Assembly (NCBI GenBank): GCA_002490665.1
Contig: DKUL01000029.1
Coordinates: 1-17,293, forward strand
Length of the DNA: 17,293 nucleotides
Reading direction: 5' to 3'
Source: Lachnospiraceae bacterium UBA7205
GTDB taxonomy: Bacteria; Bacillota; Clostridia; Lachnospirales; Lachnospiraceae
Part shown: positions 1 to 6,345 of the stretch, piece after piece
How the letters are laid out: each line of letters begins with the position of its first letter
How positions within the stretch are numbered: the stretch's first letter is position 1
The notes under the pieces: model-generated
Seen by the model: only the letters and a program-made list of their open reading frames with translations
What the model was told of the DNA's origin: nothing
Databases searched by the model: none
Position numbers and translations under genes: made by a program

Positions 1-2
1 TT

Positions 3-20
3 GGCAATTTAACAATTGCC
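3..20. other. Short perfect inverted repeat upstream of pepF
   Basis: GGCAATT (3-9) and AATTGCC (14-20) form a perfect 7-bp dyad around the loop TAAC. It ends 33 nt before the pepF ATG. No T-run follows on the plus strand, so it is a poor terminator in that direction. It could be the end of an upstream terminator or an operator; the window begins too close to decide. Confidence 0.3.
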
Positions 21-53
21 TAAAGGATAAACACAAAAGGAGGACATTTTAAA

Positions 54-1856
54 ATGAAACAGGAATTAAAATTACGCAAGGACATTCCCGAAGAACTGAC
101 ATGGAATCTGTCACTGATTTATGCGACGGAGGAAGCAATGTACCAGGATGCGGAGAAGGTGAAAAACCTTTGTGACCGCATGGTTCATGAGTACAAGGGA
201 AAGCTGGACACGCCGCAGCGCATCAACGCATGTCTTGACGACTTCCGGGAGGTGAACCGCCTGCTTGTCCTGGTCGTGCACTACTGTGACCTGGCAGTTT
301 CCGTTGACTATTACGACACGCACAATCAGGAGCGTAACGAGCAGATTGCCAGCATGACGGCAGAAATCATGAGCCGTCTCAGTTTTATCGACAACGAGAT
401 TGCAGAGCAGGAGGATGCCGTCATTCGGGAGGCAATGGCGCTGTCCGCAGAAAACAGGCACTACCTGGAAAATATCCTGCGCACCAAGCCGCATCTGCTT
501 CATCCGGAGACAGAGCGTGCCCTCGCGGCGCTGTCCCGCACGATTGAGGCGCCCTACCAGATTTACAATATGGCAAAGCTTGCCGACATGAAGTTTGACT
601 CTTTTACGGCGGACGGCAAAGAGTACCCGCTGGGCTATACCCTGTTTGAAGACAATTACGAATATGAGGAGAATACAGCAGTGCGGCGCAGTGCATTTGC
701 AGCCTTTTCCGCGAAAATACGCCAGTATGAAAATGTGACCGCAGCCGCCTACAACACGCAGGTGCAGACGGAAAAGACCCTTGCGACCCTTCGCGGCTTC
801 GACTCCGTATTTGACAGCCTCCTGTTCGGACAGAAAGTCACCAGGGAACTGTACGACCGCCAGATTGACCTTATCACCGAGAAACTTGCGCTGCATATGC
901 GCCGGTATGCCCGCCTGTTAAAAAAGATACACAAGCTCGACCGTATGACGTTTGCAGACCTGAAAATTGCGGTAGACCCCGAATACGACCCGAAAGTCAC
1001 CATTGAGGAATCGAGGGCATATATCGAAAAGGGACTTGCCATACTCGGCGAAGACTATGTGGCGATGATACAGGAAGCATACCGTGACCGCTGGATTGAT
1101 TTTGCGCAGAATCAGGGAAAATCGACAGGCGGGTTCTGTGCAAGCCCCTATGGAAAAAATTCGTTTATCCTGCTGTCATGGAATGAGCGCATGTCGGATG
1201 TCTTTACGCTGGCGCATGAGCTGGGGCACGCCGGGCATTTCAAGTCCTGCAACGGCAGCCAGTCCATCTTTGACACCGACGTTTCCACCTATTTTGTGGA
1301 AGCGCCCTCCACGATGAACGAGCTTCTGATGGCACACTACCTGTTAAAGACCAATCCCGACCCGCGCTTCCGCCGCTGGGTGCTGTCCTGTATGATTGGC
1401 AATACCTATTACCATAATTTCGTCACGCATCTGATGGAGGCGGCATACCAGAGAAAGGTCTATCAGATTGTGGACGCCGGCGGCAGTGTCAACGCCGAGA
1501 CCCTGACCCGGCTGATGAAAGAGACGCTGCAGTCATTCTGGGGAGAGGACGTGGAGATTTCCGATGATGCCGCCTACACATGGATGCGCCAGCCGCACTA
1601 TTACATGGGACTGTACTCCTATACCTACAGCGCAGGGCTGACCGTCGCCACACAGGTCTGTAAACGCATTGAAAAGGAAGGACAGTGCGCGGTTGACGAC
1701 TGGAAAAAGGTGCTCGCCGCCGGCAGCACGCTTGACCCCATAGGACTTGCAAAGCTCGCAGGTATCGACATCACCACCGATGCACCCCTTTTGGACACGA
1801 TTGCGTACATCGGGGAAATTATTGACGAGATTGAGCAGCTGACAGACAGCTTATAG
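54..1856 (+). CDS. pepF: Oligoendopeptidase F (M3B metallopeptidase)
   Basis: Cytosolic zinc metallopeptidase that cleaves short peptides. The zinc motif HELGH is at residues 388-392 (in TLAHELGHAGHF), and the third ligand is probably E416 in the VEAPSTMNE segment that follows. The N-terminal ~110-190 residues match the helical oligoendopeptidase N domain, and the 600-aa length is normal for PepF. The start is well supported by AAGGAGG ending about 8 nt before ATG 54. No signal peptide or membrane segment is present. VanR follows after 62 nt with no clear promoter between them, so partial read-through into vanR is possible. PepF is not a known part of van clusters, so its adjacency is probably incidental. 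The family call is firm; the peptide substrates are unknown. Confidence 0.95.
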   Translation: MKQELKLRKDIPEELTWNLSLIYATEEAMYQDAEKVKNLCDRMVHEYKGKLDTPQRINACLDDFREVNRLLVLVVHYCDLAVSVDYYDTHNQERNEQIASMTAEIMSRLSFIDNEIAEQEDAVIREAMALSAENRHYLENILRTKPHLLHPETERALAALSRTIEAPYQIYNMAKLADMKFDSFTADGKEYPLGYTLFEDNYEYEENTAVRRSAFAAFSAKIRQYENVTAAAYNTQVQTEKTLATLRGFDSVFDSLLFGQKVTRELYDRQIDLITEKLALHMRRYARLLKKIHKLDRMTFADLKIAVDPEYDPKVTIEESRAYIEKGLAILGEDYVAMIQEAYRDRWIDFAQNQGKSTGGFCASPYGKNSFILLSWNERMSDVFTLAHELGHAGHFKSCNGSQSIFDTDVSTYFVEAPSTMNELLMAHYLLKTNPDPRFRRWVLSCMIGNTYYHNFVTHLMEAAYQRKVYQIVDAGGSVNAETLTRLMKETLQSFWGEDVEISDDAAYTWMRQPHYYMGLYSYTYSAGLTVATQVCKRIEKEGQCAVDDWKKVLAAGSTLDPIGLAKLAGIDITTDAPLLDTIAYIGEIIDEIEQLTDSL

Positions 1857-1918
1857 GCGGCATGGTATGGGTTTTGTTTGGAACACCATTTGGGAGAACA
1901 CAGTTCGGAGGCAGTATC

Positions 1919-2617
1919 GTGGGCGAGAAGATTTTAGTGGTTGATGACGAGAAAGAGATAGCGGATTTAATTGAGGTCTATCTGAAAAATGACGGATATA
2001 CTGTTTACAAGTGTTACAACGGTACGGATGCGCTCCGGTGCATTGAGGAGACAGGGCTGGACCTGGCAATACTTGACATTATGCTGCCGGACATCGACGG
2101 CTTGCACATCTGTCAGAAAATCCGGGAAAAATATTTTTATCCGGTCATCATGCTTACGGCAAAGGTGGAGGACGGGGATAAAATCATGGGACTGACGCTC
2201 GGCGCCGACGATTATATCACAAAGCCGTTTAATCCGCTGGAAGTGGCGGCAAGGGTCAAGACACAGCTGCGGCGCTATACCCGGTATAATGTTGGCAAGG
2301 AGGCGTCAGCGCCGCAGAATGAGCTGGACATCAGGGGACTGCAGATTTCAAGGGACACGCACAAATGCCTGTTAAACGGAAAGGAAGTGGCACTGACACC
2401 GATTGAGTTTGAAATCCTGTGGTACCTGTGCAACAGGCGCGGCACTGTCGTCCCGTCAGAGGAGCTGTTTGAGGCAGTCTGGGGCGAACAGTATCTTGAC
2501 AGCAATAATACCGTCATGACACATATCGCAAGGCTGCGTGAGAAAATGAAAGAGCCCGCGCGCCGCCCCAGATATATCAAGACAATCTGGGGAGTGGGGT
2601 ATACAATCGAGGTGTAA
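1919..2617 (+). CDS. vanR: VanR-type OmpR/PhoB-family response regulator
   Basis: DNA-binding response regulator of 232 aa. The receiver domain (about 1-115) has the acidic pair D9-D10, phospho-acceptor D53 in ILDIMLPD, T80 and K102 in the YITKPF motif. The C-terminal winged helix (about 130-230) ends in the typical RYIKTIWGVGYTIEV. The sequence reads like the VanR of D-Ala-D-Ser operons (ICQKIREK, IMLTAKVED, LGADDYITKPF). An ATG 57 nt upstream (1862) is in frame, but GTG 1919 is preferred: GGAGG (1907-1911) lies 7 nt before it and the family N-terminus (EKILVVDDEKEIADL) begins there. Its likely partner is the VanS-type kinase at 3301-4494, which is unusually not the next gene and lies on the other strand. 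The promoter is not evident. The VanR subfamily name rests on remembered similarity, not a search. Confidence 0.9.
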   Translation: MGEKILVVDDEKEIADLIEVYLKNDGYTVYKCYNGTDALRCIEETGLDLAILDIMLPDIDGLHICQKIREKYFYPVIMLTAKVEDGDKIMGLTLGADDYITKPFNPLEVAARVKTQLRRYTRYNVGKEASAPQNELDIRGLQISRDTHKCLLNGKEVALTPIEFEILWYLCNRRGTVVPSEELFEAVWGEQYLDSNNTVMTHIARLREKMKEPARRPRYIKTIWGVGYTIEV

Positions 2618-2653
2618 GGCCGTGGGGCAGAAGATGCCAGGGTATTCTGGGCT

Positions 2654-2659
2654 TATAAT
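2654..2659 (+). promoter_or_regulatory. Candidate -10 box before the DUF3788 gene
   Basis: A perfect TATAAT sits just before the miniature element. No convincing -35 lies 16-18 nt upstream and there is no TG extension. If used, transcription would begin near 2666, at the left copy of GGAAGGAG, and the inserted element would become a 5' leader of about 160 nt. Confidence 0.3.
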
Positions 2660-2665
2660 GTAGTT

Positions 2666-2838
2666 GGAAGGAGGTAACAGTTCAGCCTTCGACTTCCTGT
2701 TACAGGCATCAAGCCATGCAAAACCATTTCGTTGGTGTCAAAGCCACGTTCCGTGGCTTGATGCATCTCAACCACTACGCATTCTTACGGATTTTGCAGC
2801 GCAGTGCAAAGTCCTGGACTGAACTGTTACGGAAGGAG
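2666..2838. repeat. 8-bp target-site duplication (GGAAGGAG) flanking the miniature element
   Basis: GGAAGGAG occurs at 2666-2673, directly left of the element, and again at 2831-2838, directly right of it. Both copies abut the terminal inverted repeats exactly, as expected for an insertion with an 8-bp staggered cut. The right copy serves as the Shine-Dalgarno sequence of the DUF3788 gene (ATG 2848, 9 nt further on). Confidence 0.88.
2674..2830 (+). mobile_element. MITE-like miniature inverted-repeat element, complete copy (157 bp)
   Basis: The element is bounded by perfect 12-bp terminal inverted repeats: GTAACAGTTCAG (2674-2685) and CTGAACTGTTAC (2819-2830). Similarity extends to GACTT five bases further in at both ends. 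It is flanked by an 8-bp direct repeat. Internally it holds hairpins: AGCCACG/CGTGGCT around a 3-nt loop, GCATCAAGCCA pairing with TGGCTTGATGC, and a GGACTTTGCA-type stem near the right end. It has no coding capacity. GTAA ends plus an 8-bp duplication are the pattern of IS66-family insertion sequences (established knowledge), so mobilisation by an IS66 transposase is inferred. A second, inverted copy starts at 17210. An open frame from 2716 runs through it into the DUF3788 gene but is not a credible gene start. Confidence 0.85.
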
Positions 2839-2847
2839 TGCTGCGAC

Positions 2848-3267
2848 ATGATTGATCTGCAAGACAAAAATAACTGTCCTGATATTGAAGCGATAAGCGA
2901 ATATGTCAGAAATCCTGTTTTTATGCAATTTTGTACAGAGATTAGGAATACTTATGGATGTAATGAAAAAATAGAATACAGTTCATGCAGCTGGGAACAG
3001 GGCTGGAATATTAAATTTAAAAAAGCTGGAAAAACACTATGCACAGTTTATCCAAGGGAAGGCTATTTTACCGTCATGGTTGTTGTGGGTGCAAAAGAAA
3101 AGGCGCCTGTCGAGGCAGTGCTGCCAGAATGTACGACAGAATTATTCAATATATATAACCAGACGAAGGAAGGGAACGGGCAGAGATGGTTAATGATAGA
3201 CTTGGAGGACAGGGAAAATCTGTATAATGACGTCATGCAACTGATTCAAATCCGCAGGAATAGTTAA
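2848..3267 (+). CDS. DUF3788 family protein
   Basis: A 139-aa cytosolic protein of unknown function. The pattern EYSSCSWEQGWNIKFKK, then LCTVYPREGYFTVMVVVG, then QRWLMIDLED and a closing DVMQLIQIRRNS fits the DUF3788 family along its whole length. The start is ATG 2848, preceded by GGAAGGAG (2831-2838). A longer frame from 2716 is rejected because its first 44 codons lie in the inserted element. Base composition is more AT-rich than in pepF, vanR or vanS, and the gene separates vanR from vanS, so it may be a later arrival. It converges with the kinase gene 33 nt downstream. No role in glycopeptide response is known for this family. Confidence 0.85.
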   Translation: MIDLQDKNNCPDIEAISEYVRNPVFMQFCTEIRNTYGCNEKIEYSSCSWEQGWNIKFKKAGKTLCTVYPREGYFTVMVVVGAKEKAPVEAVLPECTTELFNIYNQTKEGNGQRWLMIDLEDRENLYNDVMQLIQIRRNS

Positions 3268-3281
3268 ATTCTAAATTTATT

Positions 3282-3322
3282 GGGAGACGGGCAGCAGGAT
3301 TTAACGAAACTGCCCGTCCCCC
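3282..3322 (-). terminator. Long hairpin at the convergent DUF3788/vanS 3' ends
   Basis: GGGAGACGGGCAG (3282-3294) and CTGCCCGTCCCCC (3310-3322) pair over 12 of 13 positions around a 15-nt loop. The vanS stop codon (TTA 3301-3303 on plus) lies inside the loop. On the minus strand it is followed by AATAAATTTAG, only moderately U-rich; on plus no T-run follows. It is therefore best read as an imperfect terminator or 3'-end stabiliser for vanS. Confidence 0.5.
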
Positions 3323-4494
3323 GGAAGCGTGACAATAAAGGTTGTGTGCTCATTCGTGCTCGCCGCGGTGATGGTGCCATCGTGCAATTCCACAATTTCC
3401 TTGGCGATGGCAAGTCCCAGTCCTGCGCCGCCGGTTGCTGACGAACGCGACGTGTCCGCCCTGTAAAACTGTTCAAAGATATGTTCCAGTTTTTCCGGCG
3501 GAATGGTTTTTCCCTGATTTTCAATCACAATCTTTACCATGCCTGATTTGGTCTGTGCGCGCAGGCAGATTTCTGTCCCGGAATGGCTGTAGTTGACCGC
3601 GTTGCGTATCAGGTTGTCAAAAGCCCGCGCCAGCTTGTCCGCGTCGCCGACAAGCGTGATGTCCGGTGCAATCTCAAGCTTCCATGTCAGTGCCCGCTCT
3701 GCGAGAATCGGGTGAAATTCACTTGTGAGCTGTTCCAGCATATGGCTGAGACGAATCTGTTCCTTATCGAGTGTCAATGTAGTCAGGTTCAGGCGCGTAA
3801 TGTCAAAAAATTCATTGATCAGCTCTTCAAGTCGTTCTGCCTTTTCCAGTGCGATATCCGTGTAACGGCAGCGCAGCTCCTGTGAAATCTGCGGTTCATC
3901 ACGAAGCAGCGTCAGATATCCGATGACGCTTGTGAGCGGTGTCTTAAGGTCGTGCGCCAGATAGACAATGAGGTCATTCTTGCGCTGTTCGGCAAGCCGG
4001 GCGTCACTTTTTCGCTTTTCCAGCATGTGCTTGATGGAATTGATTTTCCGCTCCGTCGCGGTAAGCTCCTGCGAGAGAATCACGTCGCCTGCGTCCTCTC
4101 TGACCAGTGCGTCAATGCCGCGGTTTATTTCCACAAAGTATTTGATAAAACTGTTGAGGTAAATCATTTGGGCAGCTGCAAACAAAAGCAGGATGCCGCC
4201 CATAAAATACCATTCCAGGTAATTGCGCACTACACGCAGGTATGTCCCTAGCGCGCGTTCGTATGCGTCCGTCTTTCCCGCATAGATAACATGGCTTAAA
4301 AAGCCAACCACAAAATTTGCAAACCGACCGCGAAAGACAAAATCATATAACAAAGCCGCCGCCAGGACTGAAAAAACCATGGTGATAATTGTCACCAAAA
4401 GCAGCCTGGTCTTTAGCTGTCTGTAGCCGCTGTCCTCTCGTTTATTCCGCCTGCGACTTACCCAGTTCCAAAATCGTTTCTTCAATTGCAACAT
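3301..4494 (-). CDS. vanS: VanS-type membrane sensor histidine kinase
   Basis: A 397-aa sensor kinase. Two membrane segments (about 30-53 and 96-114) enclose a short outer loop of about 40 residues. Then come a HAMP-like linker, the H-box with phospho-acceptor H181 (YLAHDLKTPLTSVIGYL), N-box N294/N298, a G1 region with ENQGKTIPPEKL instead of DxGxGI, and G2 GAGLGLAIAK (356-365). This architecture and the degenerate G1 match VanS of D-Ala-D-Ser/VanB-like systems. AAAGGAG lies only 3 nt before ATG 4494, so TTG 4491 (6 nt) may be the true start. It should phosphorylate the VanR at 1919-2617 and control the ligase/racemase genes at 8352. It is separated from both and points towards vanR, unlike a standard vanRS pair. 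Its leader carries hairpin repeat copy 1. Confidence 0.9.
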   Translation of the reverse strand: MLQLKKRFWNWVSRRRNKREDSGYRQLKTRLLLVTIITMVFSVLAAALLYDFVFRGRFANFVVGFLSHVIYAGKTDAYERALGTYLRVVRNYLEWYFMGGILLLFAAAQMIYLNSFIKYFVEINRGIDALVREDAGDVILSQELTATERKINSIKHMLEKRKSDARLAEQRKNDLIVYLAHDLKTPLTSVIGYLTLLRDEPQISQELRCRYTDIALEKAERLEELINEFFDITRLNLTTLTLDKEQIRLSHMLEQLTSEFHPILAERALTWKLEIAPDITLVGDADKLARAFDNLIRNAVNYSHSGTEICLRAQTKSGMVKIVIENQGKTIPPEKLEHIFEQFYRADTSRSSATGGAGLGLAIAKEIVELHDGTITAASTNEHTTFIVTLPGDGQFR

Positions 4495-4574
4495 ACACTC
4501 CTTTCATTTTTTCAATAAATACGTCCAAATCCCATAATAATGCTGCCCCATATGCCAAAAGCACAGGCAGGGCA

Positions 4575-4610
4575 TATACTGGACGGTCAGTCTCTTTGAC
4601 CGTCAGTATA
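4575..4610 (-). repeat. Hairpin repeat, copy 1 (vanS leader)
   Basis: TATACTGGACGGTCA (4575-4589) and TTGACCGTCAGTATA (4596-4610) form an imperfect dyad with one bulged base. Read on the minus strand, the loop contains AAAGAGACTG. Copies occur at 8079-8113 and 12631-12665. It lies in the leader between the probable vanS promoter and start codon, sense for vanS in the same sense that copy 2 is for its gene. Confidence 0.75.
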
Positions 4611-4636
4611 AAACGACATTGCAATGAATAGTAATC

Positions 4637-4642
4637 ATCATA
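4637..4642 (-). promoter_or_regulatory. Weak candidate extended -10 for vanS
   Basis: On the minus strand TATGAT is preceded by TGG, an extended -10 form. The hexamer 17 nt upstream (TAGAAT) is a poor -35. It would start vanS transcription near 4630 and place the hairpin repeat in the 5' leader. A weak or activated promoter is plausible for a kinase gene. Confidence 0.35.
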
Positions 4643-4676
4643 CCACAAACATATACACAATTCTACTGAATTTTAC

Positions 4677-4705
4677 TTGTAACAGAGGAAAGAAAAAGAT
4701 ATAAT
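4677..4705 (+). promoter_or_regulatory. Sigma-A type promoter for the first AAA-ATPase gene
   Basis: TTGTAA (4677-4682), a 17-nt spacer, then perfect TATAAT (4700-4705). The gene's AAAGGAGG and ATG 4744 follow closely. It overlaps the divergent control region of vanS. Confidence 0.7.
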
Positions 4706-4743
4706 GAAAAGAAATTGCAGCTGCTGCAAAAAGGAGGTTTGTT

Positions 4744-6300
4744 ATGGCGGTATGTTTGAATACGGAGACCTCATTAATCTTATATTCTGAGCTGGTAAAC
4801 AGTGAATATTTTGTTGACAAGTCAGCAATGATTGAAGCGATTAGCAGGCGCATCCGTACAAACACGAAATATATCTGCATCACAAAGCCGCGCCGATTTG
4901 GAAAAACGTCGATTCTGAATATGCTTGGTGCATATTATGGAAAGGCATATGATTCAAAGGGCATATTTGACAGTCTGAAAATCAGCGGGAGCGCGACATA
5001 CAGGACACATTTAAATCAGTATAATGTCATCCGTCTGAGCCTGAATGATCTGCCCGACGACGGATGTACCTATGAGGACTACATCGGACTGATTAAAGAA
5101 TCCATCACAAATGATATTCAGGAGGCGTACCCGGAACTGAGAGAGAAAAAGTTTCACAAAATCTCAGATCTGCTCATGGCGACAAAGGAGCAGTTTATAT
5201 TTATCATTGACGAGTGGGACTATCTGTTCAGCCATGAACTGTTTCCCGAACATCACAGTGCGTTCTTGGAATTCCTGCGGAATCTGTTGAAGGACCGGGC
5301 TTATGTAGCACTGACATACATGACAGGCGTACTGCCCATAAAAAAATACAGCACCGGTTCTTCACTAAATATGTTTCGGGAATATACCATGCTCAAGGAT
5401 CCGTTTTTTGAAGAATATTTTGGATTCACGGAAAGCGAGGTGGAAGCCCTCTGCGAAAAACAGACGGCATTGTCAATGGAGGAGATTCGTGACTGGTACA
5501 ATGGCTATCAGACACGAATCGGGGAGCGGCTATATAATCCGAGGTCTGTGGTTTGTGCACTTGAGGATGCGGCATGTCAGAGCTACTGGACCAGAACCGG
5601 AAAAATGGATGAAGTGCTGTTTTTCCTGAAATATAATATCGGGGAAGTGCGGGATGATGTCGTGAAGATGGTAAATGACATGCCTGTCATAATTGATATT
5701 AATGAAGAACATGCTGCTGGACAAAAAAGTCCCCAAAACAGGGAGGAAATTTATTCTGCAATGATTATTTATGGTTTGTTGTCATATCATGATGGAATGA
5801 TAACGATACCAAATAAAGAACTTATGCTGGAATTTCAGAAAGCACTAAAGGATGATGACTTTGGCTATGTGGCAGAGCTCGTCCGGAATTCCAACGAGGT
5901 TCTGAATGCTACCCTGGAAAAAAAGAGTGATATCGTGGCATCCTATTTACACAACATTCATAACAGTGAACTTCCAATCCTGAAATACAATGATGAAAAC
6001 AGCTTATCCTGTGTGGTGACGCTTGCGTATCTTGCAGCGCGGGATAAATATAGAATGGAGCGGGAAGAAAAAAGCGGGAAAGGTTTTGCGGATTTTATCT
6101 TTCATCCAAAACAGAAGAATTTTCCGGGAATCATCCTTGAGTTAAAGGCGGATGATACGCCCGAAGCAGCAATTGACCAAATCAGGGGCAAGGAGTACTG
6201 CGAGAAGTTAAGGAAAGAGAAGGTAGAACATATCCTTGCGGTTGGACTCAGCTATGAAACGGCGAAGAAAGAACATCAGTGTGTGATAGAGGAACTGTAA
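4744..6300 (+). CDS. AAA-ATPase-like protein with C-terminal PD-(D/E)XK nuclease-like domain
   Basis: A 518-aa protein combining an AAA-ATPase-like domain (PF09820 type) with a DUF1703-type PD-(D/E)XK domain (PF08011 type). Walker A is KPRRFGKT (48-55), Walker B is IFIIDEWD (152-159), and the conserved EEYFGFTESEV and WYNGY segments are at 223-254. The nuclease-like core is D450, then E466-L-K468, then Q479 in AAIDQIRGK. The start is ATG 4744 behind AAAGGAGG with a perfect -10 upstream. No membrane segment is present. The middle region (about 300-345) departs from the usual family sequence. It converges with a second family member at 6346-8043, and the pair sits between vanS and the ligase gene. 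The cellular role of this widespread, multi-copy family is not established; defence or mobile-element functions have been suggested. Nuclease activity is inferred from motifs only. Confidence 0.9.
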   Translation: MAVCLNTETSLILYSELVNSEYFVDKSAMIEAISRRIRTNTKYICITKPRRFGKTSILNMLGAYYGKAYDSKGIFDSLKISGSATYRTHLNQYNVIRLSLNDLPDDGCTYEDYIGLIKESITNDIQEAYPELREKKFHKISDLLMATKEQFIFIIDEWDYLFSHELFPEHHSAFLEFLRNLLKDRAYVALTYMTGVLPIKKYSTGSSLNMFREYTMLKDPFFEEYFGFTESEVEALCEKQTALSMEEIRDWYNGYQTRIGERLYNPRSVVCALEDAACQSYWTRTGKMDEVLFFLKYNIGEVRDDVVKMVNDMPVIIDINEEHAAGQKSPQNREEIYSAMIIYGLLSYHDGMITIPNKELMLEFQKALKDDDFGYVAELVRNSNEVLNATLEKKSDIVASYLHNIHNSELPILKYNDENSLSCVVTLAYLAARDKYRMEREEKSGKGFADFIFHPKQKNFPGIILELKADDTPEAAIDQIRGKEYCEKLRKEKVEHILAVGLSYETAKKEHQCVIEEL

Positions 6301-6308
6301 AAAATTTC

Positions 6309-6326
6309 GGGGGAAAATCTTCCCCC
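6309..6326 (-). terminator. Intrinsic terminator of the second AAA-ATPase gene
   Basis: The dyad GGGGGAA (6309-6315) / TTCCCCC (6320-6326) has a 4-nt loop. On the minus strand it is followed by CGAAATTTTTT, a good U-tract, 20 nt past that gene's stop. On the plus strand no T-run follows, so it serves the plus gene weakly, if at all. Confidence 0.75.
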
Positions 6327-6345
6327 TCGCCGTGCACATCATATT

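Noticed and set aside
2716..2847. 44-codon N-terminal extension of the DUF3788 frame
   Set aside because: It lies almost wholly inside the inserted element; ATG 2848 has the ribosome site and starts the conserved domain.
4442..4660. 72-codon minus-strand frame overlapping the vanS start, with a hydrophobic stretch
   Set aside because: It runs through the hairpin repeat, has no ribosome site at its start and overlaps vanS in another frame. A shorter start at the in-frame ATG near 4510 also lacks support.
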